Source: Macrostomum hystrix (taxonomy: Eukaryota; Platyhelminthes; Macrostomidae). From it: a stretch of 64,000 nucleotides of DNA. Below are positions 11,296 to 21,730 of the stretch, one piece after another. The translations under genes were made by a program, and so were the position numbers. The stretch is from contig CATNEN010000037.1 in NCBI GenBank assembly GCA_950097015.1, positions 3,377,501-3,441,500 of the forward strand, written 5' to 3'. A model generated the notes under the pieces. That model did no database searches. It was not told the DNA's origin and worked only from the letters and a program-made list of their open reading frames with translations. The stretch's first letter is position 1. Every line of letters begins with the position of its first letter.

Positions 11296-11605
11296 AATAA
11301 TAAAAATAATAATTGCAGGAGGGCTGTGGGCTATGCGGGCAATGGCGTCACTAGACCTGCAGCCTAGACACAGATACTGTACGCAGGCACACGCTCACAC
11401 AAGTGTGTACATCTGTACTGAGTTTCTCATTGTCAGGCAGTGTACACTTTCACTGTGCCTTGGAGGTTGGTCCTCAAGGGCGCAAATTGCACGACAAGCC
11501 CCCAAGCCTTCTCTCCTTGGCAGAACCCCAAATGAGTGTGGCCTCGCCGCGGAATCGAACCTAGGGACCGTGGTGCGAGAGGTAAACGCTCTGCTACTCA
11601 CCCGT
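11296..11605 (-). mobile_element. tRNA-derived SINE, family 1
   Basis: Minus-oriented copy of the 9.5 kb element. Its head lies at 11530-11605 (GAGTAGCAGAGCG and TTCGATTCCGCGG read on the minus strand), body matches at 11425-11500, and a TTA/TAA-rich tail at 11296-11320. It begins about five bases past the stop of the GPCR gene and in the same orientation. Confidence 0.87.
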
Positions 11606-11609
11606 GTGC

Positions 11610-12629
11610 TCAGATCCTCATAGAGTCACTCCCAGATCCCCAAAACTCCCAGATTCCCATAAGAGTTACTCTCAGATGATACTTCTGGCCCTCATTGGCA
11701 GGCTTGCCAGGTTTGTCCTCCTGTTGAATTTGACGCCTTTGCCGTCGCTGCTGCCGCTGCTGTTGCTGCCACTGCCGCTGCCGCCGCCGCTGACCGATGC
11801 GACGGCAAATGAGAGAGCGCATCACCTGCTGCCGGAAGCTGCCGCTGAAGCAGAGGAGTACGAACAGGTTTAAGCAGGTGTCGGCCACAATCAGCAGGTG
11901 GTTGACGCGGTAGAGAATGTGCAGCGTCTCGGCGAACTCCGTTGGAAAGCCCGCTTTGCTGCCGTTGGCCAACGTCCAGATGATGCCGAAGTACACAACC
12001 AGAGCGTACGGCAGCTCCAGCAGGACGAACGCCACGGCGATGCTCACCACAATGCGACTGGCCTGAGCTTCGCGGCGTTGAAAGTGGAACACGTTGGTGC
12101 GCCGGACGCGGTGCACAATGAGCGCCGAGGCGGACGCGATCACCGCGCCGGCTGTCACGGTGTTGAGAAAATGGCGCAATAGCGCCAGCGCCCTGCCCAG
12201 CAGCTTGGCGCCAGACTCTGGCGCGCAGTTGACTAGCGCCAGGTCCAGACAGCTCCAGGCGGCGCTGATCAGGCCAGCGCTGACGAACAGCCATGCCTGG
12301 CGCCTGGGCGACATCGACTCGCGGCTCTGAAGGGGCCTGGCCACCGCTTTGGCTCTGGCCACGGTCATTGCGCACAGCCAGAAATTGCGCAACAGATGCC
12401 AAGCTTCAAAGCTGTAATTGAACTTGTCCAGCACCGACACGGCGTTGCTGCAGGCCGGCGCCCAGACCTCCGAGTGCATGACCAGCAGGGAGAGGTTGAT
12501 GCCGACTTCCGCAGCGGCCAGCAGTGGGATGCCCTTGGCTCCGGTGCGCGGCCTCGGAGTGCGCGCCAGCAGCGCCAGGAGGCCGCAGTTCAGGAACAGG
12601 GCCAGCAGGCTCAACGCCTGGATTGACAC
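11610..12629 (-). CDS. Divergent rhodopsin-like GPCR, 5' end unresolved
   Basis: Seven hydrophobic segments indicate a class A G-protein-coupled receptor: TM1 ALSLLALFLNCGLLALLA, TM2 LLAAAEVGINLSLLV, TM3 LLRNFWLCAMTVARAKAVA, TM4 around LFVSAGLISAAW, TM5 LLRHFLNTVTAGAVIASASA, TM6 IVVSIAVAFVLLELPYALVV, TM7 LLIVADTCLNLFVLLCFS. The usual signatures are eroded: DRY reads ARA, the TM2 Asp is absent, and NPxxY reads DTCLNLF. The tail is a Gln/Arg run. The frame has no ATG: 12629 is GTG and the frame stays open to a TGA at about 12758. The true start is therefore either in an upstream exon or in the adjacent frame, where an ATG at about 12729 gives an N-terminus with an NHT glycosylation motif; that option needs a one-base shift. 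Ligand unknown; a peptide-type receptor is a guess. Confidence 0.8.
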   Translation of the reverse strand: MSIQALSLLALFLNCGLLALLARTPRPRTGAKGIPLLAAAEVGINLSLLVMHSEVWAPACSNAVSVLDKFNYSFEAWHLLRNFWLCAMTVARAKAVARPLQSRESMSPRRQAWLFVSAGLISAAWSCLDLALVNCAPESGAKLLGRALALLRHFLNTVTAGAVIASASALIVHRVRRTNVFHFQRREAQASRIVVSIAVAFVLLELPYALVVYFGIIWTLANGSKAGFPTEFAETLHILYRVNHLLIVADTCLNLFVLLCFSGSFRQQVMRSLICRRIGQRRRQRQWQQQQRQQRRQRRQIQQEDKPGKPANEGQKYHLRVTLMGIWEFWGSGSDSMRI

Positions 12630-12759
12630 GGCCAGCCGGCGCGATGTGGGTCCTGGATCCGGGAACTGGAGGCTGGCCGTTGCCGCATGCGGTTGTGTGG
12701 TTTCGAGTCGCGCACAGTGCGGGCAGCATGTTGTTATTGTTCCGATGCTGTTTGGTCAA

Positions 12760-13135
12760 TAATATTTGGGATATTTTTCAGGTTGGAAAAGGTTGAATTT
12801 TAGGAAGCTGAAGGGAAAGGAGGGAGGCGATTTTCTCTCTATTTCTCTGCGATTCTCTTCTCGATCCTTACCTCATCAGCCCCACATCTTGTCTGCGTCC
12901 ATCTCAGATTGGTCGACCAATCAGTGCGCGCGACTCTTTGAAGAAGCCGGAGTTAAAAGTACATTCGTGCTGAATTCTCAATCTGGTTGATTGAAGCGGT
13001 CATATTTGTCTGTGTGCTTTGCTTTGGCTTTATCACGTCAGACTTGAATAATGATGCGGGCTATCAGACGTCAATAAGAACATTATAAAGTGTCAAACCT
13101 CAAAAAATTGGCCTGATGTGAGACATCATGATGGA
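12760..13135. other. 5' flank of the divergent GPCR
   Basis: Unique DNA upstream of the minus-strand receptor. The missing first exon may be here or further right, but I find no convincing one. Confidence 0.3.
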
Positions 13136-13140
13136 CACTG

Positions 13141-14215
13141 GGTCGCAGACGTCAATGAGGACACTGAGGTGTGCCAGACGTCAATGAGGACACTGAGGTG
13201 TGTCAGACGTCAATGAGGACACTGGTGTGTCAGACGTCAATAAGGACACTGGTGTGTCAGACGTCAATAAGGACACTGGTGTGTCAGACGTCAATAAGGA
13301 CACTGGTGTGTCAGACGTCAATAAGGACACTGGTGTGTCAGACGTCAATAAGGACACTGGTGTGTCAGACGTCAATCAGGACACTGTGGTGTGTCAGACG
13401 TCAATAAGGACACCGTTGTGTGTCAGACGTCAATAAGGACACTGGTGTGTCAGACGTCAATAAGGACACTGGTGTGTCAGACGTCAATCAGGACACTGTG
13501 GTGTGTCAGACGTCAATAAGGACACTGGTGTGTCAGACGTCAGTAAGGACACTGGTGTGTCAGACGTCAATAAGGACACTGGTGTGTCAGACGTCAATAA
13601 GGACACTGGTGTGTCAGACGTCAATAAGGACGCTGGTGTGTCAGACGTCAATAAGGACACTGGTGTGTCAGACGTCAATAAGGACACTGGTGTGTCAGAC
13701 GTCAATCAGGACACTGGTGTGTAAGAGGTCAATGAAGAAACTGGGTTCAGACGTCAATGAGGACACTGGTGTGTCAGACGTCAATAAGGACACTGGTGTG
13801 TCAGACGTCAATGAGGACACTGGTGTGTCAGACGTCAATAAGGACACCGTTGTGTGTCAGACGTCAATAAGGACACTGGTGTGTCAGACGTCAATGAGGA
13901 CACTGGTGTGTCAGACGTCAATAAGGACACCGTTGTGTGTCAGACGTCAATAAGGACACTGGTGTGTAAGAGGTCAATGAAGAAACTGGGTTCAGACGTC
14001 AATGAGGACACTGGTGTGTCAGACGTCAATAAGGACACTGGTGTGTCAGACGTCAATAAGGACACTGGTGTGTCAGACGTCAATGAGGACACTGGTGTGT
14101 CAGACGTCAATAAGGACACCGTTGTGTGTCAGACGTCAATAAGGACACCGTTTTGTGTCAGACATCAATCAGGACACTGGTGTGTCAGACGTCAATAAGG
14201 ACACTGGTGTGTCAG
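13141..14215. repeat. 27-bp minisatellite
   Basis: About 38 copies of a 27-bp unit with core GTCAGACGTCAATAAGGACA. Because 27 is a multiple of three, repetitive frames run through it on both strands (VSDVNKDTG-type nonapeptide). A larger block including an unusual GTAAGAGGTCAATGAAGAAA segment occurs twice (13.72 and 13.97 kb), so the array grew partly by segmental duplication. No flanking exon seen. Confidence 0.95.
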
Positions 14216-14597
14216 ATGAAGTCAATTTTCTATACAAGGGGCTGCGAGTCGAATATAATTTATTATCTGCTCGGGTGTCTGCGCCTTCATTCTCTATCGG
14301 GATGCTATCAACGTCCGGCTTCCAGTTCAAAGACATCTGCTGATTAAATAAGTTAATTAACAAAAACTTTCAGGTATACAGTTTGTCTGTCAAACAACTC
14401 AATCGCTGCTCTATCTTTATGCTAGATGTCTTCATTTCCGATCTTCATAATCAGTTGCAGTCCATATCTTATCTTCAAATCCTCGATTTGAACTGAAGTC
14501 CGCTTCTTCAGTTCTTTAATCTTTCTCATCCACATTTCAAGTCGACATTATCTTCTGTTTCATCGTATTAGTATTAATATATAGTGTTAAGAATAGA
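14216..14597. other. Unique spacer
   Basis: AT-rich spacer between the 27-bp array and a SINE. Nothing recognised. Confidence 0.35.
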
Positions 14598-14945
14598 ATA
14601 TTTGTTGTGGGCACTGTAACATAGGTTGGTTACAGTTGACCCGCAGCCAGAAAGGAGGCAATTCTGCCCATTTCGCTGACTCCTCAGCAATCACGCACAG
14701 ATACGAGCTACTGTACTAAAGCTGACTCACATGTACTCATCTGGCATGACTTTCTCATCGTCAGGCAGTGTACACTCTCACTGTGCCTTGGAGGTTGGCC
14801 CTCTAGGGCGTGAATTGCACGACAAGTCCCCAAACATTGCCTCCACTGCTGCGCCTCGATTGAATGCGACGTCGTCGCGGAATCGAGCTCAGGGACCTTG
14901 GTGCGAGGCAAACGGGTTATACCTTTCTGCCACTCACCCCCTCCA
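14598..14945 (-). mobile_element. tRNA-derived SINE, family 1
   Basis: Minus-oriented copy. The head lies at about 14875-14945 (GTGAGTGGCAGAAAGG and GAGCTCGATTCCGCG on the minus strand), with the shared block CATCGTCAGGCAGTGTACAC at 14757-14776. As at 9.5 kb, a minisatellite directly abuts the tRNA-like end. Confidence 0.85.
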
Positions 14946-14949
14946 GTCA

Positions 14950-15815
14950 TTCATATCATCAGTTCCAGTCCATCTTATCTTCAGTTCCAGTCCATCCTAT
15001 CTTCAGTTCCAGTCCATCTTATCTTCAGTTCCAGTACTTACTATCTTCAGTTCCAGTCCGTATTATCTTCAGTTCCATTCCATCGTATATTCAGTTCCAG
15101 TCCATCTTATCTTCAGTTCCAGTCCGTATTATCTTCAGTTCCATTCCATCGTATCTTCAGTTCCAGTCCATCTTATCTTCAGTTCCAGTCCGTATTATCT
15201 TCAGTTCCATTCCATCGTATATTCAGTTCCAGTCCATCTTATCTTCAGTTCCAGTCCGTATTATCTTCAGTTCCATTCCATCGTATCTTCAGTTCCAGTC
15301 CATCTTATCTTCAGTTCCAGTCCGTATTATCTTCAGTTCCATTCCATCGTATATTCAGTTCCAGTCCATCTTATCTTCAGTTCCAGTCCGTATTATCTTC
15401 AGTTCCATTCCATCGTATCTTCAGTTCCAGTCCATCTTATCTTCAGTTCCAGTCCGTATTATCTTCAGTTCCAGTCCATCTTATCTTCAGTTCCAGTCCG
15501 TATTATCTTCAGTTCCAGTCCGTAGTATCTTCAGTTCCAGTCCGTATTATCTTCAGTTCCAGTCCGTAGTATCTTCAGTTCCAGTCCATCGTATCTTCAG
15601 TTCCAGTCCATCTTATCTTCAGTTCCAGTCCGTATTATCTTCAGTTCCAGTCCGTAGTATCTTCAGTTCCAGTCCGTATTATCTTCAGTTCCAGTCCATT
15701 TTATCTTCAGCTCCAGTCCATCTTATCTTCAGTTCCAGTCCGTATTATCTTCAGTTCCAGTCCATCTTATCTTCAGTTCCAGTCCTTCTTATCTTCAGTT
15801 CCGGTGCTGCAAACA
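14950..15815. repeat. 22-bp minisatellite
   Basis: About 39 copies of a unit with core TCTTATCTTCAGTTCCAGTC. Types ending CCATC, CCGTA and the CCATTCC variant alternate in a regular higher-order pattern between 15060 and 15470. Long serine-rich frames here come from the repeat only. Confidence 0.95.
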
Positions 15816-16150
15816 TCAGTTCCATTCTGTTCGGTTCTATTTAGGCTTCAGTTCCTCTCAGCGCTCTTCAGTACCTAAAAATCTTTCATGAAGTAATAGT
15901 TTCTCAACTGTAAAGTACGCGCATAACTCCCCAGTTCTGCGGAGCAAGGTAACACACCCGATAACTCTCCGTAAAGTCATGTGACCCAAACAAGTTTACC
16001 AAAACAGCTTAGCGTACAGGAAGTAGATCCCAATTTTAGAGTTGAACATCTGTGGATCGTTTGACTGGCTCGCCACCCCTTCAATCACCTGTGCAAACAG
16101 AGGCTGATCGTTTTCGCAAAAACTTTCACCAAACTTGGATTTCGAAATCT
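15816..16150. other. Unique spacer
   Basis: Non-repetitive DNA between arrays. No coding signal recognised. Confidence 0.3.
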
Positions 16151-16155
16151 AAGCA

Positions 16156-16320
16156 CTACTTTTTGGCTTCATTGGACCTTCTGTTGATGGGTTCTTCAGG
16201 TTCTTGACTCACTTCCTCAGTTGCAGAGTCCACCTGATCTCTGGACCCTGTTTTCTTGAATGTACTTTTAAATACCACTGCCTGAATAACGGCAGCTAAC
16301 ATTGCAATAAATTTACTGGG
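16156..16320 (-). other. Possible terminal exon encoding a small hydrophobic segment
   Basis: A minus-strand frame reads a hydrophobic stretch (FIAMLAAVIQAVVFKSTF) followed by a charged, Glu-rich tail and a TAG at 16156-16158. Codons look less biased than in the clear genes. AG dinucleotides near 16323 could be an acceptor, and the flanking array would then be intronic, the arrangement seen in confirmed genes here. The first in-frame ATG is about 16302. No family recognised. Confidence 0.2.
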
Positions 16321-16359
16321 GTCAATTGAAAGACTACGCAAATTGCATTTAAAACACTG

Positions 16360-17695
16360 TGTACACTGCAGTCAAAGGACTGTGCACAATTTGCAGTTGA
16401 AGGATTGTACTGTGTACTGTCTGCAGTTTAAGGACTGTGTACACTGCGGTTAATGGACTGTGTACACTGCCGTTGAAGGACTGTGTACACGGCAGTTAAT
16501 GGACTGTGTACACTGCCGTTGAAGGACTGTGTACACGGCAGTTAATGGACTGTGTACACTGCAGTTGAAAGGACTGTGTACACGGCAGGTTAATGGACTG
16601 TGTACACTGCCGTTGAAGGACTGTGTACACGGCAGTTAATGGACTGTGTACACTGCCGTTGAAGGACTGTGTACACGGCAGTTAATGGACTGTGTACACT
16701 GCCGTTGAAGGACTGTGTACACGGCAGTTAATGGACTGTGTACACTGCCGTTGAAGGACTGTGTACACGGCAGTTAATGGACTGTGTACACTGCCGTTGA
16801 AGGACTGTGTACACGGCAGTTAATGGACTGTGTACACTGCCGTTGAAGGACTGTGTACACGGCAGTTAAAAGACTGTGTACAATGCAGTTGAAAGACTGT
16901 GTACACTGCAGTCAAAGGACTGTGCACAATTTGCAGTTGAAGGATTGTACTGTGTACTGTCTGCAGTTTAAGGACTGTGTACACTGCGGTTAATGGACTG
17001 TGTACACTGCCGTTGAAGGACTGTGTACACGGCAGTTAATGGACTGTGTACACTGCAGTTGAAAGACTGTGTACACTGCAGTTAAAAGACTGTGTACAAT
17101 GCAGTTGAAAGACTGTGTACACTGCAGTCAAAGGACTGTGCACAATTTGCAGTTGAAGGATTGTACTGTGTACTGTCTGCAGTTTAAGGACTGTGTACAC
17201 TGCGGTTAATGGACTGTGTACACTGCCGTTGAAGGACTGTGTACACGGCAGTTAATGGACTGTGTACACTGCCGTTGAAGGACTGTGTACACGGCAGTTA
17301 ATGGACTGTGTACACTGCCGTTGAAGGACTGTGTACACGGCAGTTAATGGACTGTGTACACTGCCGTTGAAGGACTGTGTACACGGCAGTTAATGGACTG
17401 TGTACACTGCCGTTGAAGGACTGTGTACACGGCAGTTAATGGACTGTGTACACTGCCGTTGAAGGACTGTGTACACTGCAGTTAATGGACTGTGTACACT
17501 GCCGTTGAAGGACTGTGTACACGGCAGTTAATGGACTGTGTACACTGCAGTTGAAAGACTGTGTAAACTTTTCAGTTACAGGACTGTATACACTTTGCGG
17601 TTGAATAACAGTGTACAGTCTGGAGTTGAAGGACTGTGTGAACTATTCAGTTGAAGGACTGTGTGAACTATTCAGTTGAAGGACTGTGTACACTG
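16360..17695. repeat. 46-bp dimeric minisatellite with inverted halves
   Basis: Two related about 23-bp units alternate: GGACTGTGTACACTGCCGTT and GGACTGTGTACACGGCAGTT. ACTGCCG of one and CGGCAGT of the next are complementary, and GTGTACAC is itself palindromic, so each dimer can form a hairpin. A longer block starting TGCACAATTTGCAG recurs at about 16385, 16920 and 17140. Confidence 0.94.
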
Positions 17696-17699
17696 AATT

Positions 17700-18375
17700 T
17701 CAAAGGACCACTTGTACGCTCGTAGTTAATATAGAAGTATAGAAAAAATTGTCCAGATACTCAGATACTTAGCAATTAAAAGCTAAACGCTAGTGTTTCT
17801 GCCTTCATTGGCGATCAGCATTTCTTAATATCAAAATAGACACGTTTTTGTATGAAAGGATATTAATTACTGGAAGTTGGTAATTTCACTTCCGCATTTT
17901 GCTGATGATCGACAGGAGAGATAATTAGTACAGTAAAAAATAACTATTTAACTATTTAAATAAAAAGGGTGTAAATTATGAACACCCTACTCACCAGTAG
18001 TAGCATATCAATATTCCCAAGCTTTTGAGACTGTAGGATCAAACAAGCCAACTAATTATAGCATTACTCAATCTTACTTCATTCTATTGCTTTAGAATAG
18101 AATAAAACATTGAGTATTCTTGGGATTAGGTATTTTATAAAAGAATTGCAATTACAATGAAGCTTTTGAACAGGAATATGCATGTATGGGTGTCGTGTTG
18201 CTGTCTAGCCTGTGTGCTTTTAGTGACCTGGTGTCCCTGTGAAATCAATGCCATCCCATACATCTACAGATCCCAATCGATGAGTTTTTGAATGTTAATG
18301 CCACGATGAATTAGTAATTTGCAAAAAAAAATTTTCTGCTGACTTCTTATGTTAAGATTTTAAAAAAGTCGGGGA
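17700..18375. other. Unique AT-rich spacer
   Basis: No exon or element recognised between two arrays. Confidence 0.35.
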
Positions 18376-18885
18376 TTTAAGAAGGTTGGGATTTTAGAAA
18401 TCGGGATTTTGAAAATCGGGATTTTGGGAATCGGGATTTAGGAAATTGGGATTTTGGAAGATTGGGATTTGGGAAATCGGGATTTTGGGAATCGGGATTT
18501 CGGAAATTGGGATTTTAGAAATCTGTGTTAAAAAAATCTGGATTTTGAAATCGGAATTCTAGAGATCGGGATTTTTTTAATCAAGATTTTGGAAATCGGG
18601 ATTTTGGAAATCGGGATTTTAGAAATCGGGATTTTGGAAATCGGAATTTCGGAAATCGGGATTTTGGAAATCGGGATTTTAGAGATCGGGATTTGGGAAA
18701 TCGGGATTTCGGAAATCGGGGTTTTTTAATATCGGGATTTTGGAAATCGGGATTTTGGAAGATTGGGATTTGGGAAATCGGGATTTTGGGAATCGGGATT
18801 TCGGAAATAGGGATTTTAGAAATCGGGATTTTGGAAATCGGAATTTCGGAAATCGGGATTTTGGAAATCGGGATAAGAGGGGATC
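18376..18885. repeat. 15-bp minisatellite
   Basis: About 34 degenerate copies of AATCGGGATTTTGGA, with TTTCGGA, TTTAGA and GGG/AAG variants. Longer segments recur (18465-18520 and 18760-18820). No exon flanks it. Confidence 0.92.
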
Positions 18886-19465
18886 GGAATTTGGGGTGAA
18901 GCTGGATTTTGGAAGAATCGTGATTTTGTGAATTTGGCGATTCAGCTGGGTTGTGATCTTTTTCAAGGACAGAAAAAGCTAATAAAAAATCCTGCAGCCT
19001 CGATAAGTGGACTAAGGCTGGGCTACTCAGGAAGTCCCACCGGCGGTTGAATATTAATATAGATAAGTAAAGGAGCCCTAACATGAGTAGCCTTTAGCCT
19101 CCCGCATTACAGGCTGTTGCTAACCCACTGCCAAAACCAGATAGCACAAGTAGGGGCAGAAGATGTGTGAGTAGTGGGCGGGTCTGCAGGTTGGGCGAAG
19201 CCGAAATACTGTCGCGCTGACGAAGGTGTTAGACTGGCGGTTTGACAATGAATTATTGAGCAGCGTGCTGTCGCATGAGTCTATTCGGCTGGCTAGGCTT
19301 GGTCTTGGAGATAATCCTGGACCAGCGGGCTCGCAAAATTTCACGCCTCGCTTTGCACTTTATACAGAAAGGTGTCGCTAGGATGCGTTCTAGCCGGTCT
19401 CCTAGCAACAGTTGCTTTCACAAGAGGTGGAACTGAATATTTAAATTATTCGATAGTGACGATTT
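18886..19465. other. Unique spacer, no supported gene
   Basis: A GC-richer patch around 19120-19345 is open on the minus strand, but it lacks domains and splice support. Nothing assigned. Confidence 0.3.
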
Positions 19466-19469
19466 AAAA

Positions 19470-19770
19470 GAGTGGAACTGAATGCTAGAATGAATGGAAC
19501 TGAATGCTAGAATGAATGGAACTGACTGCTAGAATGAATGGAACTGAATGCTAGAATGAATGGAACTGAATATTTCAATTATTCGATAGTGACGATTTAA
19601 AAGAGTGGAACTAATTGCTAGAATGAATGGAACTGAATGCTAGAATGAATGGAACTGAATTCTAGAATGAATGGAACTGAATGCTAGAATGAATGGAACT
19701 GAATGCTAGAATGAATGGAACTGAATGCTAGAATGAATGGAACTGAATGCTAGAATGAGTGGAACTGAAA
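19470..19770. repeat. 22-bp minisatellite
   Basis: About a dozen copies of a unit with core GAATGCTAGAATGAATGGAA. A block with TTCAATTATTCGATAGTGAC interrupts it and duplicates the sequence just before the array (19438-19465 and 19570-19600). Confidence 0.92.
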
Positions 19771-20049
19771 TGCCAGTGGAGAAAAATGTTCTGATGTGAT
19801 TAGGCCCTCGTCTGTGGCTAAATTTCCCTTTTCTTCCTTCCTCGCCTCTGCTCCTCAGACTGTCACAGATGTTAAGCATTGCTAGAACAATAATAAATCT
19901 AAAACTTTGTTCCCATTTATGGACACCTTTTCCCCTAAAAGCTAAGCTTCGCTAACATTTTAAGGCCACAGTTTACAATGTTTTACTATTTCGTTTCTAA
20001 TCTCTTAAGAAACACTTTTTTGCCTGTGCTTAATCTACATTTGAAGCGA

Positions 20050-20960
20050 GGCTTACTGGGGCTTGATGTGTTCTATGGCTAACTGGGGCTTGATGTACAG
20101 TTGTGCTATGGCTAACTGGGGCTTGATGTACAGTTGTGCTATGGTTAACTGGGGCTTGATGTACAGTTGTGCTATGGCTAACTGGGGCTTGATGTACAGT
20201 TGTGCTATGGCTAACTGGGGCTTGATGTACAGTTGTGCTATGGTTAACTGGGGCTTGATGTACATTTGTGCTGTGGCTAACTGGGGCTTGATGTACATTT
20301 GTGCTATGGCTAACTGGGGCTTGATGTACATTTGTGCTATGGTTAACTGGGGCTTGATGTACAGTTGTGCTATGGTTAACTGGGGCTTGATGTACAGTTG
20401 TGCTATGGTTAACTGGGGCTTGATGTACAGTTGTGCTATGGTTAACTGGGGCTTGATGAACAGTTGTGCTATGGCTAACTGGGGCTTGATGTACAGTTGT
20501 GCTATGGTTAACTGGGGCTTGATGTACAGTTGTGCTATGGCTAACTGGGGCTTGATGTACAGTTGTGCTATGTCTAAATGGGGCTTGATGTACAGTTGTG
20601 CTATGGCTAACTGGGGCTTGATGTACATTGTGCTGTGGCTAACTGGGGCTTGATGTACATTTGTGCTATGGTTAACTGGGGCTTGATGTACATTTGTGCT
20701 ATGGCTAACTGGGGCTTGATGTACATTTGTGCTATGGCTAACTGGGGCTTGATGTACATTGTGCTGTGGCTAACTGGGCCTTGATGTACATTTGTGCTAT
20801 GGCTAACTGGGGCTTGATGTACATTGTGCTGTGGCTAACTGGGCCTTGATGTACATTTGTGCTATGGCTATCTGGGGCTTGATGTACATTTGTGCTATGG
20901 CTAACTGGGGCTTGATGTACATTTGTGCTATGGCTAACTGGGGCCTGATGTGTTCTATGG
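20050..20960. repeat. 33-bp minisatellite
   Basis: About 27 copies of a 33-bp unit with core CTAACTGGGGCTTGATGTAC. Being a multiple of three, it is open on both strands over about 190 codons; these frames are not genes. The right half carries one-base-shorter units (TACATTGTG), which break the frames. Confidence 0.95.
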
Positions 20961-21730
20961 TTAACTGGGGTTGATATACGCTTGAAGTAAGGCTAATTGA
21001 GGTTTTTTATACATTTAAAGCTAGGCTAACTGCTGTGGCTTGATGTGTGATATGGCTAACTGTGGCCTGATGTACATTTGACGAAAGGCCAGTTAAACGT
21101 GTGCACAATTGGGTAGGTTTTTAGTCTAGTGACATCAAAAAGGTGAGATTTTTTTTTAAATGCTAATACTTTCATTTTTTATCCCTCGTAAAAAATATAA
21201 TAGCAAGCGAAATGCAATTACAGAGATTAAAACAAAATTGAAAGCGAAATTATTAAATTATTTTTTAACGTCGCTTGTAGTGTGTTCTTCAGACAGTGGT
21301 TATATTTTAAATTAAAAGTGTAGTTTTTTACACCATGCTTGGCGCACTGGCTATCCAGCCCATATCTATTCTCACAAAAATCAATTGGATTATTTTAACC
21401 AATTCGGTGTATGCCCTATCTGTCTGAAAAATCGATTAGCCTCATGGGGGACATTATCTAACGGAGGCTCGTTATTTCTCTCTTTAAAAAAAGAATCGGG
21501 CCTTAGGCCGCATTAACTCTCTAAGCACGCAGTCTGTTTAGTAAACAGGGGTATGAAACATCAATTATTGAATTTCTGCCTAGTGGGGTTTTCGTGCGCG
21601 CAAAGTTTATTGGTTGATTAATTGTCGTTCTACGATTTTGTGCTTCCAATTATTTCCGCTCAAATTTTTCTTATCTTGCACCTTTCTCAATCCAAATATG
21701 CGGCAACGGTTAATGCCTTGGAGCTTTCAA
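20961..21730. other. Decaying repeat edge and unique DNA
   Basis: Degenerate units of the 33-bp array fade out by about 21075. The rest is AT-rich with no recognised feature. Confidence 0.35.

Noticed and set aside
13141-14215. Repetitive nonapeptide frame (VSDVNKDTG type) as a secreted repeat protein
   Set aside because: Open on both strands, no signal peptide, interrupted by length variants; explained by a 27-bp repeat.
13141-14215. CRISPR array
   Set aside because: Units are contiguous with no unique spacers, and the DNA is eukaryotic. The same applies to all other arrays here.
20053-20653. About 190-codon frames on both strands (YIKPQLAIAQ type)
   Set aside because: A 33-bp array open on both strands. 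One-base-shorter units end the frames at the right side.
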